Source: JBBQER01 sp052148155 (GTDB lineage: Bacteria > Actinomycetota > Acidimicrobiia > IMCC26256 > PALSA-610). From it: a stretch of DNA of 64,000 nucleotides. Positions 42,502 through 51,185 of the stretch are shown here, piece after piece. Each line of letters begins with the position of its first letter. Position 1 is the stretch's first letter. The notes under the pieces are model-generated. The model worked only from the letters and a program-made list of their open reading frames with translations. It searched no databases and was not told the DNA's origin. Location: positions 1 to 64,000 of the forward strand of contig JBKQIY010000248.1 in NCBI GenBank assembly GCA_052148155.1, given 5' to 3'. The position numbers and the translations under genes were made by a program.

Positions 42502-43356
42502 ATGAGCGTCGACCTCACCGGTGCCGCCGACCTGCACTGCCACTTCGGTCCCGACCCGCACCGTGCACGGTCGGTCGATGCGTTCGAGGCCGCCCACGAA
42601 GCCGCGGCGGCCGGGCATCGGGCGATCGTGTTGAAGTCGCACGACTCCCCGACGGCGTCACTGGCGTGGGCGGTGCAACGCGACGTCGGCGAGACGATTT
42701 CGGTGTTCGGCGGCATCTGCTGTGACCGCGAAGTGGGTGGCATGAATCCGGCCGCAGTCGAGGTGGCGCTCGGCCTCGGCGCCCGCATCGTGTGGCTCCC
42801 GACCCTGAGCAGCCGTCAAGACTTCGAAAACGGCGTCGCCGCCCAGCTTGGCATCCCGGGTCCGGGAATCGTCGTGATCGACGACGACGGCGAACTCCTG
42901 CCCGAGACCCGCGAGGTCCTCGCGCTCGTGCGCGACCACCGCGCGGTGCTCGCGACCGGCCATGTAAGTGCCGCAGAGCATTTTGCGGTGACGAAAGCGC
43001 TCGCGCATGAGGCGCCGGTGGTGCTCACCCACGCCACCGAGGACCTCGCCGGACCGAAGCTCACCGCCGCGCAATGTCACGAGCTCGCACAGCTCGGCGC
43101 CTGGGTCGAGCTGTGCGCGATGACCTGTATCGGCGCGCTCGCGACGAAGACCGTCGCGCAGATGGTGGCCACCATCCGGGCCGTCGGCGTGGACCGCATC
43201 ACCCTCGGTACCGACTTCGGCCAGCAGGTGAATCCTCATCCGGCGGCCGGGCTCCAAACCTATGCGGACGCGCTGTTCGCACAGGGTTTGACCGAAGCAG
43301 AAATTCGCCGGATGGCGTGCACGAATCCGACTGCCCTGCTGGGCATCGACACCTAG
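42502..43356 (+). CDS. Amidohydrolase-type metal-dependent hydrolase (DUF6282-like)
   Basis: A 284-residue TIM-barrel protein. The HxH metal motif is in AADLHCHFGPDPHR. Later ligands can be seen in LATGHVSAAEHFAV, VVLTHATEDLAGP and the terminal TLGTDFGQQVNPHP, whose aspartate is the usual catalytic base. The substrate is unknown; related proteins hydrolyse amides, lactones or decarboxylate aromatics. It diverges from the FadD17-like operon with a shared TGAC-box and leaderless promoter, and the CMD gene follows 16 bases downstream. Confidence 0.82.
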   Translation: MSVDLTGAADLHCHFGPDPHRARSVDAFEAAHEAAAAGHRAIVLKSHDSPTASLAWAVQRDVGETISVFGGICCDREVGGMNPAAVEVALGLGARIVWLPTLSSRQDFENGVAAQLGIPGPGIVVIDDDGELLPETREVLALVRDHRAVLATGHVSAAEHFAVTKALAHEAPVVLTHATEDLAGPKLTAAQCHELAQLGAWVELCAMTCIGALATKTVAQMVATIRAVGVDRITLGTDFGQQVNPHPAAGLQTYADALFAQGLTEAEIRRMACTNPTALLGIDT

Positions 43357-43372
43357 CGAACGGGGAAGTTCG

Positions 43373-43900
43373 ATGGCCCGTATCGAAGTTCCGGACGGCA
43401 CAAGCGATCCTGAAGTCCGCATGTGGAAACTGCGACCCGAGATGGGGATCGGCGCAGGAACCTTGAGTCACGCGGTCTATGAGCAGAGCATCCTGCCGGT
43501 GCGGGTGCGTGAGCTCGCACGCATGCGGATCGCCGAGATCAACGACTGCGCGATCTGTCAGCAGTGGCGCAAGACGGCGGGCACGGCCGACGCGCTCACA
43601 GAAGCCGACTTCGCGCACGTCGCCGAATGGCGAACGTACCCGGGTTACTCCCGAGCCGAACGCCTCGCCGTTGAGTATGCGGAACGCTTCGCGCTTGATC
43701 ACCGCGCCATCGACGACGACTTCTTCACGCGCCTGCATTCGGAGTACAGCGACGCCGAAATACTTGACCTGACAGTGTGCATCGGTGCGTGGCTTGCCCT
43801 CGGTCGCACGATGAATGTGCTCGGTATCGACAGCTACTGCCGCACGACCCCTAAGCCGGCCGACGGAATATCGCGGCGCGGGCCGGCGACGAACGCGTAG
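43373..43900 (+). CDS. Carboxymuconolactone decarboxylase-family protein
   Basis: A 175-residue AhpD-like helical protein with ELARMRIAEINDCAICQQWR, containing the C-x-x-C centre, then RLAVEYAERFALDHRAIDDD and DLTVCIGAWLALGRTMNVLG. GGGGAAG ahead of ATG 43373 supports the start. Likely roles are peroxide or carboxylate chemistry; exact reaction unknown. It lies behind the amidohydrolase on the same strand and may share its control. Confidence 0.85.
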   Translation: MARIEVPDGTSDPEVRMWKLRPEMGIGAGTLSHAVYEQSILPVRVRELARMRIAEINDCAICQQWRKTAGTADALTEADFAHVAEWRTYPGYSRAERLAVEYAERFALDHRAIDDDFFTRLHSEYSDAEILDLTVCIGAWLALGRTMNVLGIDSYCRTTPKPADGISRRGPATNA

Positions 43901-43903
43901 CTT
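43898..43903 (+). promoter_or_regulatory. -10 element TAGCTT (leaderless start)
   Basis: TAGCTT overlaps the stop codon of the CMD gene and ends nine bases before the thioesterase ATG at 43913. Confidence 0.45.
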
Positions 43904-43912
43904 GGCGTCTGT

Positions 43913-44740
43913 ATGGGAGATCTCGCGCACGACACCGCGGTCGAGGGCCGCGACGGGCACTACACCGCACGCATGGCTCGAGACTGGGAGATCTGGGGAC
44001 CGAACGGCGGATACGTCGCCTCGGTCGCGCTGCGCGCCGCGGGTGCGCACTCGCGATTCGACCGTCCGGCGACGCTCGTCGGCCATTTCCTCGGCGTCGC
44101 CGACTTCGACGACGTCGACCTCGACGTGACGACGCTGCGCGAAGCGAAGCGGGCCGAATCGATCCGCGTCGCGATGACCCAACGCGGACAACCGATTTTC
44201 GACGCGATGGTCTGGTCGGTCGGCGATGTCGCCGGCCTCGAGCACGACCACTCCGAGATGCCCGAAGTCCCGGACCCGGAGACACTGCGACCGGCGGCGG
44301 AACGAATGGCCGACGCGGGGATCGTCTCCCCGTTCAAGTTCTGGTCCAATTTCGACGAGCGTCCCGTCAGCTGGGTCGACGACTGGGAGCATCGCACACC
44401 AGCCGCGCCGGTCGCCGGCGGGTGGTACCGCTACGTCCCCCGCTCGACGTTCGACGACCCTTGGGTCGACGCGTGCCGTTCGATGATCTTGCTCGACACG
44501 CTCGGCTGGCCGGCGGTGTGCCGACTCCACGTCGCCAGCGCGTACATCGCGCCGAGCATCGACCTGTCAGTCGCGTTTCACCGCCGCGCGCCGACCGAGC
44601 CGTGGCTGTACGCGCAGGCGGGTGCGTCGAGCGCGAGCGGCGGGCTCATCGCGTGCGACAGTCGCGTCTGGGCCCGTACCGGGGAGCTCCTCGCCGTCGG
44701 TGCCAGCCAACTCCTGTGCCGCCCCGGCCGCCAATTCTGA
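43913..44740 (+). CDS. Acyl-CoA thioesterase, double hot-dog (TesB-like)
   Basis: A 275-residue protein with two tandem hot-dog folds, as in TesB/ACOT8-type thioesterases. The first includes WEIWGPNGGYVASVALRAAG and LVGHFLGVADFDDVDLDVTT, the second SIDLSVAFHRRAPTEPWLYA and ASSASGGLIACDSRVWARTG. It would release free acids from acyl-CoA. A leaderless-type -10 precedes it. Neighbours suggest a role in acyl-CoA turnover rather than biosynthesis. Confidence 0.87.
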   Translation: MGDLAHDTAVEGRDGHYTARMARDWEIWGPNGGYVASVALRAAGAHSRFDRPATLVGHFLGVADFDDVDLDVTTLREAKRAESIRVAMTQRGQPIFDAMVWSVGDVAGLEHDHSEMPEVPDPETLRPAAERMADAGIVSPFKFWSNFDERPVSWVDDWEHRTPAAPVAGGWYRYVPRSTFDDPWVDACRSMILLDTLGWPAVCRLHVASAYIAPSIDLSVAFHRRAPTEPWLYAQAGASSASGGLIACDSRVWARTGELLAVGASQLLCRPGRQF

Positions 44741-44803
44741 TACGTGGCCGTTCCACTTCGATTGGTCTGTGACCAGCAGGCGTGCGGTCCTGGGGCACCT
44801 CGG

Positions 44804-44809
44804 TAGATT
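44804..44809 (+). promoter_or_regulatory. -10 element TAGATT (leaderless start)
   Basis: TAGATT ends seven bases before GTG 44817 and supports that start over the GTG at 44769. Confidence 0.5.
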
Positions 44810-44816
44810 CGCAGCC

Positions 44817-45464
44817 GTGGAGGACCGCCAGACACCCGGGTTGTACCTCGAGATGACCGAGATGCCCCTCGACGTCTACGTCCGCGACCGCATCCCGTCG
44901 GTGCTCGCACTGCCCGGTGTCGAGCGAGCCTCCTGGTGGCGCAACGTGCACCGCGACCGCGACGACCTTCCGCGGGTATTGGCAGAATTCGATCACCTCG
45001 GCGTCTTCGAGGTCGCCGACGGATTCCAGGGCCCGATCTCACCGGCCGGCGTCTGCGCCCACCACTTCCGTCGCACCGGCCGACCAGGCCAAGGTGTGCT
45101 CACCGGACGTCCCACGGTCGGGCTGTCACTCGTGCTGATCTCACCGACCGAGCCGGCCCGCGCCCAGGAGCTGCGGGACTGGGCCGACTTCGTGCACATC
45201 CGTCACATTGCCGAGGCGGCAGTGCCCGGCTACACCATGATCACCCCGTACGAGAACGTGACGAACGCCGATCCACGCTTCTTGCACTTCTACGAGATGG
45301 ACACCGACGACCCCGAACGTGCGTTCACACAGATGACACCAGCCGTCATCGATCGCATCGGCGGTGTCGACACGGACGCGTTCAAGCGTTGGGCGTTCGG
45401 TCCGAGCCTGCGCATCATGTACGTCAATTCGTTCCTGCGGGTCGGCGCCGCGCAATCAGGGTGA
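44817..45464 (+). CDS. Conserved hypothetical protein, possible dimeric alpha-beta barrel
   Basis: About 215 residues. Two similar halves appear: TPGLYLEMTEMPLDVYVRDR-I-PSVLALPGVERASWWRN in the first and RDWADFVHIRHIAEAAVPGY with TMITPYENVTNADPRFLHFY in the second, each followed by strands. This resembles a tandem ferredoxin-like (dimeric alpha-beta barrel) fold as in EthD or antibiotic-monooxygenase proteins. I cannot assign a reaction. The start is GTG 44817, supported by TAGATT; GTG 44769 is possible. The next gene starts within its stop codon (GTGA). Confidence 0.65.
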   Translation: MEDRQTPGLYLEMTEMPLDVYVRDRIPSVLALPGVERASWWRNVHRDRDDLPRVLAEFDHLGVFEVADGFQGPISPAGVCAHHFRRTGRPGQGVLTGRPTVGLSLVLISPTEPARAQELRDWADFVHIRHIAEAAVPGYTMITPYENVTNADPRFLHFYEMDTDDPERAFTQMTPAVIDRIGGVDTDAFKRWAFGPSLRIMYVNSFLRVGAAQSG

Positions 45465-46063
45465 ACGACCGCGACTTCTTCGCCGTCGTCGGTCGCCAGC
45501 GGGCCTGCCGCGCGTTCAGTGATGTTCCCGTCGCCGACACCGACATCGCAGCGCTGATCGCGGCGGCGACGCACGCGCCCAGCGCAGAAAACCGACAGCC
45601 CTGGGAGTTCGTGGTCGTGCGCGACCCGGCCGTTCGGGCCGCGATCGGCGATCTCACCCGGCGGGCGTGGGAAACCTATGGGCGGGCCATCTCCGAGAAA
45701 CGACTGTCGCCGCAATTGTTGGCGGAGGTCGACCGCGGCGCGACCGGCGGCGTCGCCGCCGCGCCCGTGAACGTCGTCGTCTGCGCCGACACCGAACGCG
45801 GCCTCGAAGCAACGGTCCCCTCGTCGATCTTTCCGGCGGTGCAGAACCTGCTCCTCGCCGCCACGGCGTTGGGCCTGGGAAGCGCCCTGACCACGATCAC
45901 GACCAGTTTTCGTGCGGAGCTCGCGGCGCTGTGCGACCTCCCAGCTCACGTCGTGCCGGTCGCGGTGGTGCCGCTCGGTTGGCCAGCACGACCGCTCGGG
46001 CCTCCGAGACGCGAGCCGTTCGCCCGACACACCCACCGCGAGCGCTACGGCAACGAGTGGTAG
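45461..46063 (+). CDS. Nitroreductase-family FMN oxidoreductase
   Basis: A 200-residue FMN protein. Hallmarks are VVGRQRACRAFSDVPVADTD, AATHAPSAENRQPWEFVVVR at the FMN phosphate site, PAVQNLLLAATALGLGSALT, and the closing VPLGWPARPLGPPRREP. Members reduce nitro groups, quinones or enoyl bonds with NAD(P)H. It is translationally coupled to the preceding hypothetical gene through a four-base overlap, and to the GNAT gene by a seven-base overlap. Confidence 0.9.
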   Translation: MNDRDFFAVVGRQRACRAFSDVPVADTDIAALIAAATHAPSAENRQPWEFVVVRDPAVRAAIGDLTRRAWETYGRAISEKRLSPQLLAEVDRGATGGVAAAPVNVVVCADTERGLEATVPSSIFPAVQNLLLAATALGLGSALTTITTSFRAELAALCDLPAHVVPVAVVPLGWPARPLGPPRREPFARHTHRERYGNEW

Positions 46064-46602
46064 CGGACACCCCTCGTCTCGAGAGCGAACGTTTGGTGCT
46101 CCGCCGGTGGGACACCGTGAGCGACCTCGACCCCTACGCTGCGCTGTGCGCCGATCCGGACGTGATGCGCTTCATCGGCGACGGCGCGACCCAGACCCGC
46201 GCCGAGTCCGCCGAGCGGCTCCGCGCGTTCGAACAGCTATGGCACGAGCGCGGATTCGGTCTCTTCGCGTTGGAACTGACGACCACGGGTGAGCTGATCG
46301 GCTTCGCCGGACTCGCGGTCCCCGACTTCTTGCCTGAGATCATGCCGGCGGTCGAGATCGGATGGCGTCTCGGACGGGCGCACTGGGGACACGGCTACGC
46401 CACCGAAGCCGCCCGCAGCGTCCTATTGTTCGGATTCGATCGCGTGCACCTCGAACGTATCCTGAGCGTGCACGCGGTCGGCAACGACGCGTCGGCCAAC
46501 GTGATGCGCAAGATCGGCATGCGCCTCGAACGCGAAACCATCCATCCCGGCAACGGACGTGCCGTACGCGTCTACGCGATCGATCGGCCCGTCACCCGCT
46601 GA
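46057..46602 (+). CDS. GNAT-family N-acetyltransferase (RimJ/RimL-like)
   Basis: A 181-residue acetyltransferase. It begins TPRLESERLVLRRWDTVSDL, the standard RimJ/RimL opening, and has the acetyl-CoA loop GWRLGRAHWGHGYATEAARS and the late VGNDASANVMRKIGMRLERE. It acetylates an amine, perhaps a protein N-terminus or antibiotic; no more can be said. The start is GTG 46057 inside the nitroreductase gene. It overlaps the convergent Gfo/Idh gene by 11 bases. Confidence 0.88.
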   Translation: MVADTPRLESERLVLRRWDTVSDLDPYAALCADPDVMRFIGDGATQTRAESAERLRAFEQLWHERGFGLFALELTTTGELIGFAGLAVPDFLPEIMPAVEIGWRLGRAHWGHGYATEAARSVLLFGFDRVHLERILSVHAVGNDASANVMRKIGMRLERETIHPGNGRAVRVYAIDRPVTR

Positions 46603-47653
46603 CAACCTGCACCGCCCCGCCGGCCGCAGCCGACCTGCGGATCGCGTCGAGGACTCGCATGCAGGCCAGACCGTCAGCGAAGGTCGGGACGGGAACATGT
46701 TCGGTCCCGCGCCGCCCCTCGGCACCCGCGCGCAGCGCCTCGCACAACCGCGTATACGGACCGAGCTCGAGATGTGTGTAGCGGTGGCGTGGATCGTCGT
46801 TCGCGGGTCGGGTCGCGCCGAACGCCAAGTCGTCCGGCACGCCGAGCATCCGCCGACCGGTCCGGTCCGAGAGCCACACGCCCTCGGACGCGACCTCGAG
46901 CGTGCCTTCGGTTCCTGCGACCATCGCAACACCGACGACGTTCGGTGTCCAAGAGGCCGCGGTTTGTTGGAGCATCACTTCCACTGCCCCGTGCACCGAC
47001 ATCCGCACCGCGAACGAATCTTCGGCGCCAACACGCCGTGCGACGGTCGGAAGCGACGCGCTGACGCTGACGACATCGCCGAACCACGTCCGGACCTGGT
47101 CGACGAGATGCGAGCCGGACGCGCCGAGCCAGCCCCCGCCGCGCGCTGCATCGAACCACCAGTCGGGCACGCGCGTGTTCGGATCGGCGACGAGGGGAAC
47201 ATACTGGACCAGCGTGGCCAGACGCGGTTCGCCGATCAGACCGCCGGCGATGACCCGGGCGACCAGCGCGCGTTCCGGCGTCCATCGAAATTCGTGACCG
47301 ACCAGGGCGGTGACTCCGGCCCGATCGGCGGCCGCGACCATCGCGGCTGCTTCGATGGCGTCGAGAGCGAACGGTTTTTCGCAGATGACGTGGCGTCCGG
47401 CGTCGCACGCCTCGATCGCGAGCGCGCAATGCGCGAACGGTGGCGTGGCGATCGTCACAGCATCGACGCCGGCGAACGTGAGCGCGTCGCCGAGTGATGC
47501 GGCCACGTTCGGGACACCGAGCCGTTCGGCTCGTCGCGCGGTCCGTTCCTGATCTCGTCCGACGAGCGCGACGACGTCGAAGCCCGCCGCGCGCAGCGCG
47601 GGCACGTGGACCCGGGCACCGAATCCGGTTCCGACGACCGCGACGCCGGTCAT
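46592..47653 (-). CDS. Gfo/Idh/MocA-family oxidoreductase
   Basis: A 353-residue NAD(P)-dependent dehydrogenase with N-terminal Rossmann motif VAVVGTGFGARVHVPALRAA, the diagnostic EKP in HVICEKPFALDAIEAAAM, and the C-terminal substrate domain with DPNTRVPDWWFDAARGGGWL. Family members act on sugars, inositols or biliverdin; the substrate here is unknown. It lies 16 bases downstream of the 2-hydroxyacid dehydrogenase gene, and both probably form one operon read from 48608. Confidence 0.9.
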   Translation of the reverse strand: MTGVAVVGTGFGARVHVPALRAAGFDVVALVGRDQERTARRAERLGVPNVAASLGDALTFAGVDAVTIATPPFAHCALAIEACDAGRHVICEKPFALDAIEAAAMVAAADRAGVTALVGHEFRWTPERALVARVIAGGLIGEPRLATLVQYVPLVADPNTRVPDWWFDAARGGGWLGASGSHLVDQVRTWFGDVVSVSASLPTVARRVGAEDSFAVRMSVHGAVEVMLQQTAASWTPNVVGVAMVAGTEGTLEVASEGVWLSDRTGRRMLGVPDDLAFGATRPANDDPRHRYTHLELGPYTRLCEALRAGAEGRRGTEHVPVPTFADGLACMRVLDAIRRSAAAGGAVQVVSG

Positions 47654-47669
47654 GGGGTGCGGGTCATCG

Positions 47670-48608
47670 TTAGTAGCCCTCGTCGGGATCGACGACTTCT
47701 CGCAACGGCTCGCCCCGAGCGAAGCGGCCCAGGTTGTCGACAAAGATGTCGACCGCCGCGCGTTGCAGATCAGGCGTGTACCACGACACGTGCGCCGACA
47801 ACCTGACCTGCGGATGCGAGTACAGCCAGTGACCCTCCGGCGTCGGTTCCGGCTCGACGGTGTCGAGCGTCGCGTTCGCGACCCGACCGTCGTCGAGCGC
47901 GAGACGCAGCGCTTCGTGATCGACGAGCGCACCCCGTGCGATGTTCACGAGGTGAACGCCGGCTTTGACCTCCGCCAAGACGTCGGCGTTGACGAGATGC
48001 TGCGTCTTCGGCGTGGCCGGCGCGGCGAGCACGAGGTGGTCGGCGTCGGCGACGAGGTCGGTCATCGAGCGCACGATTCGTACTCCAGGAACCGGGCTGG
48101 GTGCGTCGGTGCGGCGCAGCGCGACCACGTTCATATCGAACGCGAGGGCACGCCGCGCGATCGCGGTTCCGATCCCGCCGAACCCGACCAGCGCCAATGT
48201 GCTGTTGGCCATGGAATCGAACGCCGGAGAGGGGAAGTTCCAATGTCGAGGTGGTTCGTGAAGCCATGTTTGCGGCATGCGCTTCGCCCATGCGAGCACC
48301 GCGGCCATCACCCATTCGGAGATCGGCACGGCGCTGGCCCCCCGCGCGCAGGTGACGACCCTGCCGTCGAAGATCGAACGGGGGACCTTGTCGACGCCGG
48401 TTCCCGATGTCTGTACCCAGCGCACGCCGGCCGCGTCGATCCAGCGGGCAATGTCGTCCCACGCGAAGTAGCCGCCGAAGAACACGTCGGCCGCGAGCCC
48501 GGCGGGAGGATCGCCGGGCGCGAACTCGATGAGTTCGACGTCGGGACGGGCGTTGGCGATCAGTGCGGCCGCACCGGCACCCATTTGGTTGATTACCCGC
48601 AGGCCCAT
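47670..48608 (-). CDS. D-isomer specific 2-hydroxyacid dehydrogenase
   Basis: A 312-residue NAD-dependent dehydrogenase. The cofactor motif is LVGFGGIGTAIARRAL. The catalytic Arg is in NIARGALVDHEALRLAL, the Glu in LDTVEPEPTPEGHW and the His in RLSAHVSWYTPD. It interconverts 2-keto and D-2-hydroxy acids. The ATG at 48608 is supported by TAGGCT eight bases ahead on the minus strand; the in-frame upstream start at 48683 adds an unrelated arginine-rich stretch. The Gfo/Idh gene follows directly. Confidence 0.9.
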   Translation of the reverse strand: MGLRVINQMGAGAAALIANARPDVELIEFAPGDPPAGLAADVFFGGYFAWDDIARWIDAAGVRWVQTSGTGVDKVPRSIFDGRVVTCARGASAVPISEWVMAAVLAWAKRMPQTWLHEPPRHWNFPSPAFDSMANSTLALVGFGGIGTAIARRALAFDMNVVALRRTDAPSPVPGVRIVRSMTDLVADADHLVLAAPATPKTQHLVNADVLAEVKAGVHLVNIARGALVDHEALRLALDDGRVANATLDTVEPEPTPEGHWLYSHPQVRLSAHVSWYTPDLQRAAVDIFVDNLGRFARGEPLREVVDPDEGY

Positions 48609-48616
48609 GAGCGGCG

Positions 48617-48622
48617 AGCCTA
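48617..48622 (-). promoter_or_regulatory. -10 element TAGGCT (leaderless start)
   Basis: On the minus strand TAGGCT is followed by eight bases and the ATG at 48608. The divergent SMP-30 gene has CAGACT at 48711-48716, seven bases before its own ATG. Confidence 0.5.
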
Positions 48623-48723
48623 CGCGCGGGCTCGGCGCAGATCTGCCGGCGGCTCTCGAACGCGGTCGGGGCGTCGACGACAACGGTCAGGCGTACGACC
48701 GACGAGCTGGCAGACTCTCGCTC

Positions 48724-49611
48724 ATGAAGTCCGAGGTCGTCGCGACTGGTATCGCCTTCGCCGAAGGTCCGGTGTGGTGTCACGACGGGACCGTTGTCGT
48801 GACGAGCGTCGCCGCCGGCGCGTTGTATCGGGTCTGGCCGGAACAGTTGCGGGCCGAGGTCTGCGCGACGACAACTGGCGGCGCGAACGGCGCCGCGCTG
48901 GCTTCGGACGGCTCGATCCTCGTGACCCAGAACGGCGGCATGGACTTCTCGAACCTGCCGGGCGTGCAGGGCACGCTTCCGACGTCGGTGCCGGCGACGC
49001 CTGGCCTCCAACTCGCGCGTCCCGACGGTACTGTCATCTATCTCGCCGACCACGATCTGCACGGCCCGAACGATCTTGCGATCGCGGCGGACGGCGCCGT
49101 GTACTTCACCGATCCCGGCCACTGGCCGCCACCAGCGGATCGCGAGATCGGACGGGTGATGGTGTACGAACGAGACGGATCGGTCCACCCGTTCGCGAGC
49201 GGCTTCGTGTACTGCAACGGCATCGCGTTCGAACGCGACGGCACCGTGGTGGTCGTCGAGCGTCAGGGCTTGCAGCGCGTGTACGCCGACGGCAGCCGCG
49301 AATGGGTGATCGAGACGCTTGGGCGGGGCGGCGGCGACGGCTTCTGCCTCGACGAGGCGGGCCGCTTCTACGTGGCTTGCACGATCGAGCATGGCATCCG
49401 TGTCGTCGAGCCCGACGGATCCGTCGCCGATTTCTGGCCGATCGAAGGCAAGGGTCTGTGCACCAACTGCTGCTTCGGGGGCACGGACCTGCGGACGCTG
49501 TTCGTCGCGGACGCGCTGCCCGGCAATCTCGTCGCGTTCGATGCCTGCCCCACCCCTGGCCTCGCGCTCGCGACGTGGCCCGGCCCGTCCGGACCGATCG
49601 AGCGGGCGTGA
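48724..49611 (+). CDS. SMP-30/gluconolactonase/LRE-family protein
   Basis: A 295-residue six-bladed propeller lactonase. It starts SEVVATGIAFAEGPVWCHDG with the metal-binding Glu, and has LHGPNDLAIAADGAVYFTDP with the Asn/Asp ligands, VYCNGIAFERDGTVVVVERQ and LFVADALPGNLVAFD. It would hydrolyse a sugar lactone or similar ester. It diverges from the 2-hydroxyacid and Gfo/Idh dehydrogenases, which together suggest a small sugar-acid pathway. It starts at ATG 48724. Confidence 0.88.
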   Translation: MKSEVVATGIAFAEGPVWCHDGTVVVTSVAAGALYRVWPEQLRAEVCATTTGGANGAALASDGSILVTQNGGMDFSNLPGVQGTLPTSVPATPGLQLARPDGTVIYLADHDLHGPNDLAIAADGAVYFTDPGHWPPPADREIGRVMVYERDGSVHPFASGFVYCNGIAFERDGTVVVVERQGLQRVYADGSREWVIETLGRGGGDGFCLDEAGRFYVACTIEHGIRVVEPDGSVADFWPIEGKGLCTNCCFGGTDLRTLFVADALPGNLVAFDACPTPGLALATWPGPSGPIERA

Positions 49612-49657
49612 ACACGAACCGCGACGTCGGTTTCGGCGCCGCTGGCGGCGTATCAGC

Positions 49658-50287
49658 TCACAGGGCGCGTAGCCGGGAGGCGAGGTCGGCCGCCCAGGCT
49701 TCGGGGTCGTCGAGCGCCCAGCCGTTGTCGGGAAGATCGAAGTACTCGACGCTCAGCCGCCCCTGGTAGTCGAGCTCGCTCAATCGGGCGAGCACTGCGC
49801 CGAAGTCGACAACGCCGCTCGGGTCGTCGACATGGACCTGTGTATGGCCGCGTTTGGCCTGGCGGAGCTGCACGTGATCGGCAAGGTCGAGCAGCTCGCA
49901 CGGGTCGCCGCCCCAGTCGGCGACGTGGCCTGTGTCGACGAGAAGACGCAGACCTGGGACTTCGTCACGGAACGCACGTACCGCGTCGGCCGAGTTGACC
50001 ACGGCACCGGCCCACGGCTCGAGCAACGCGCCGGGGGCGGCGGTCCACCATCGGACCGCGCGCTCCCACATCCCGTCGCCGTCGGCTGGGGCGGGCGTCG
50101 CACACCAACCGGCCTGCGGCTTGGGGAACGCGGTCGGACATCCGATCGGCAGCGCGAGCGACGTGGCATCCGACCCGACAAGCGGATCGATGTGCTCGTA
50201 TCCATCGGCTTGCGCCGCAGACGCACGCGCCGCGACGTTGCCCCGACGGGCGTAGACGATATCGACGACGCCGAGCGGCCACCGCAT
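49658..50287 (-). CDS. Sugar-phosphate isomerase/epimerase-like TIM-barrel protein
   Basis: A 209-residue xylose-isomerase-like TIM barrel, shorter than the usual 260-280. Recognisable are the acidic and histidine residues of the metal site in RLLVDTGHVADWGGDPCELL, then DHVQLRQAKRGHTQVHVDDP and YQGRLSVEYFDLPDNGWALD. The ATG at 50287 lies five bases after the SDR stop, so it is the third gene of the MaoC-SDR operon. Its place in an acyl-CoA operon is odd; the substrate is unknown. Confidence 0.75.
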   Translation of the reverse strand: MRWPLGVVDIVYARRGNVAARASAAQADGYEHIDPLVGSDATSLALPIGCPTAFPKPQAGWCATPAPADGDGMWERAVRWWTAAPGALLEPWAGAVVNSADAVRAFRDEVPGLRLLVDTGHVADWGGDPCELLDLADHVQLRQAKRGHTQVHVDDPSGVVDFGAVLARLSELDYQGRLSVEYFDLPDNGWALDDPEAWAADLASRLRAL

Positions 50288-50292
50288 GATCG

Positions 50293-51183
50293 TTACTGCT
50301 GCATCGACTGGGGCATCACCATGCCGACGTGCTGCAAATGTTGACCGAGCGTCTTGTCGAAGTCTTGGGCGACCTCGCTGGGCGACCAGCCGCCGTCGCG
50401 CCACATCCATGCGATCTGCTTGGGCTGTTGGAAGATGGTGTACGCATACTCGGTGCGTCCGAGGATCTGTCCGTTGACGTGACCGGCGTGTTCCGATGCG
50501 ACGTAGGCCACCAGCGGCGCGTTCAGGGCAGGATCCTCCTCCGCTGGAGGTTCGGCGCCGGTGCGTTCGAACAGTGATGCGGTCATACGCGTCGCGCCCG
50601 ACGGCGCGATCGCGTTGACGGTGATGCCGTATTTGCCGAGTTCGAGCGACCAGACGAAGGTCATACCCATGATCCCGGCCTTCGCGGCGCCGTAGTTGGT
50701 CTGCCCGAAGTTGCCGCGCAGTCCGGCCGACGACGTGATGTTGACGATGCGGCCGTATCCCTTGTCCTTCATGACAGGCGCTGCATGCCGGGTGCAGTTG
50801 AACGTGCCTTTGAGATGCACGCCGATCACCGCGTCGAAGTCGGACTCCTCCATCTTGAGCAGCGATCGGTCGCGGACGATGCCGGCATTGTTGACGAGGA
50901 TGTCGACGGTGCCGAACGAGTCGACGGCGGTCTGCACGATCCGACCGGCCGCGTCGAAGTCGCTGACAGAGTCATAGTTGGGCACCGCCTCGCCGCCGAG
51001 CGCTTCGATTTCCTTGCATACTTGCGCCGCTGGGTCCTCTTCGGTGCCGCGCCCGTCGAGTGAGACACCGACGTCGTTCACGACGACCTTGGCACCCTCA
51101 CGTCCGAAGCACCGCGCGAACTCGCGTCCGATTCCGCGTCCGGACCCGGTGACGATCGCGACGCGGCCGTCGAGAAGGCTCAC
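50293..51183 (-). CDS. SDR-family 3-hydroxyacyl-CoA dehydrogenase-like protein
   Basis: A 296-residue SDR with TGSGRGIGREF, the VVVNDVGVSLDGRG insert of the 17-beta-HSD4/multifunctional-enzyme-2 type, NNAG, the catalytic Ser in VNITSSAGLRG and YGAAK. The C-terminal extension (QIAWMWRDGGWSPSEVAQDF) is also seen in this branch. It is encoded two bases after a MaoC hydratase, giving the pair that catalyses hydration and second oxidation in peroxisome-like beta-oxidation. The operon has a TGAC-box upstream (51631). The GTG start at 51183 has a short run-up inside the hydratase region. Confidence 0.9.
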   Translation of the reverse strand: MSLLDGRVAIVTGSGRGIGREFARCFGREGAKVVVNDVGVSLDGRGTEEDPAAQVCKEIEALGGEAVPNYDSVSDFDAAGRIVQTAVDSFGTVDILVNNAGIVRDRSLLKMEESDFDAVIGVHLKGTFNCTRHAAPVMKDKGYGRIVNITSSAGLRGNFGQTNYGAAKAGIMGMTFVWSLELGKYGITVNAIAPSGATRMTASLFERTGAEPPAEEDPALNAPLVAYVASEHAGHVNGQILGRTEYAYTIFQQPKQIAWMWRDGGWSPSEVAQDFDKTLGQHLQHVGMVMPQSMQQ

Positions 51184-51185
51184 CG

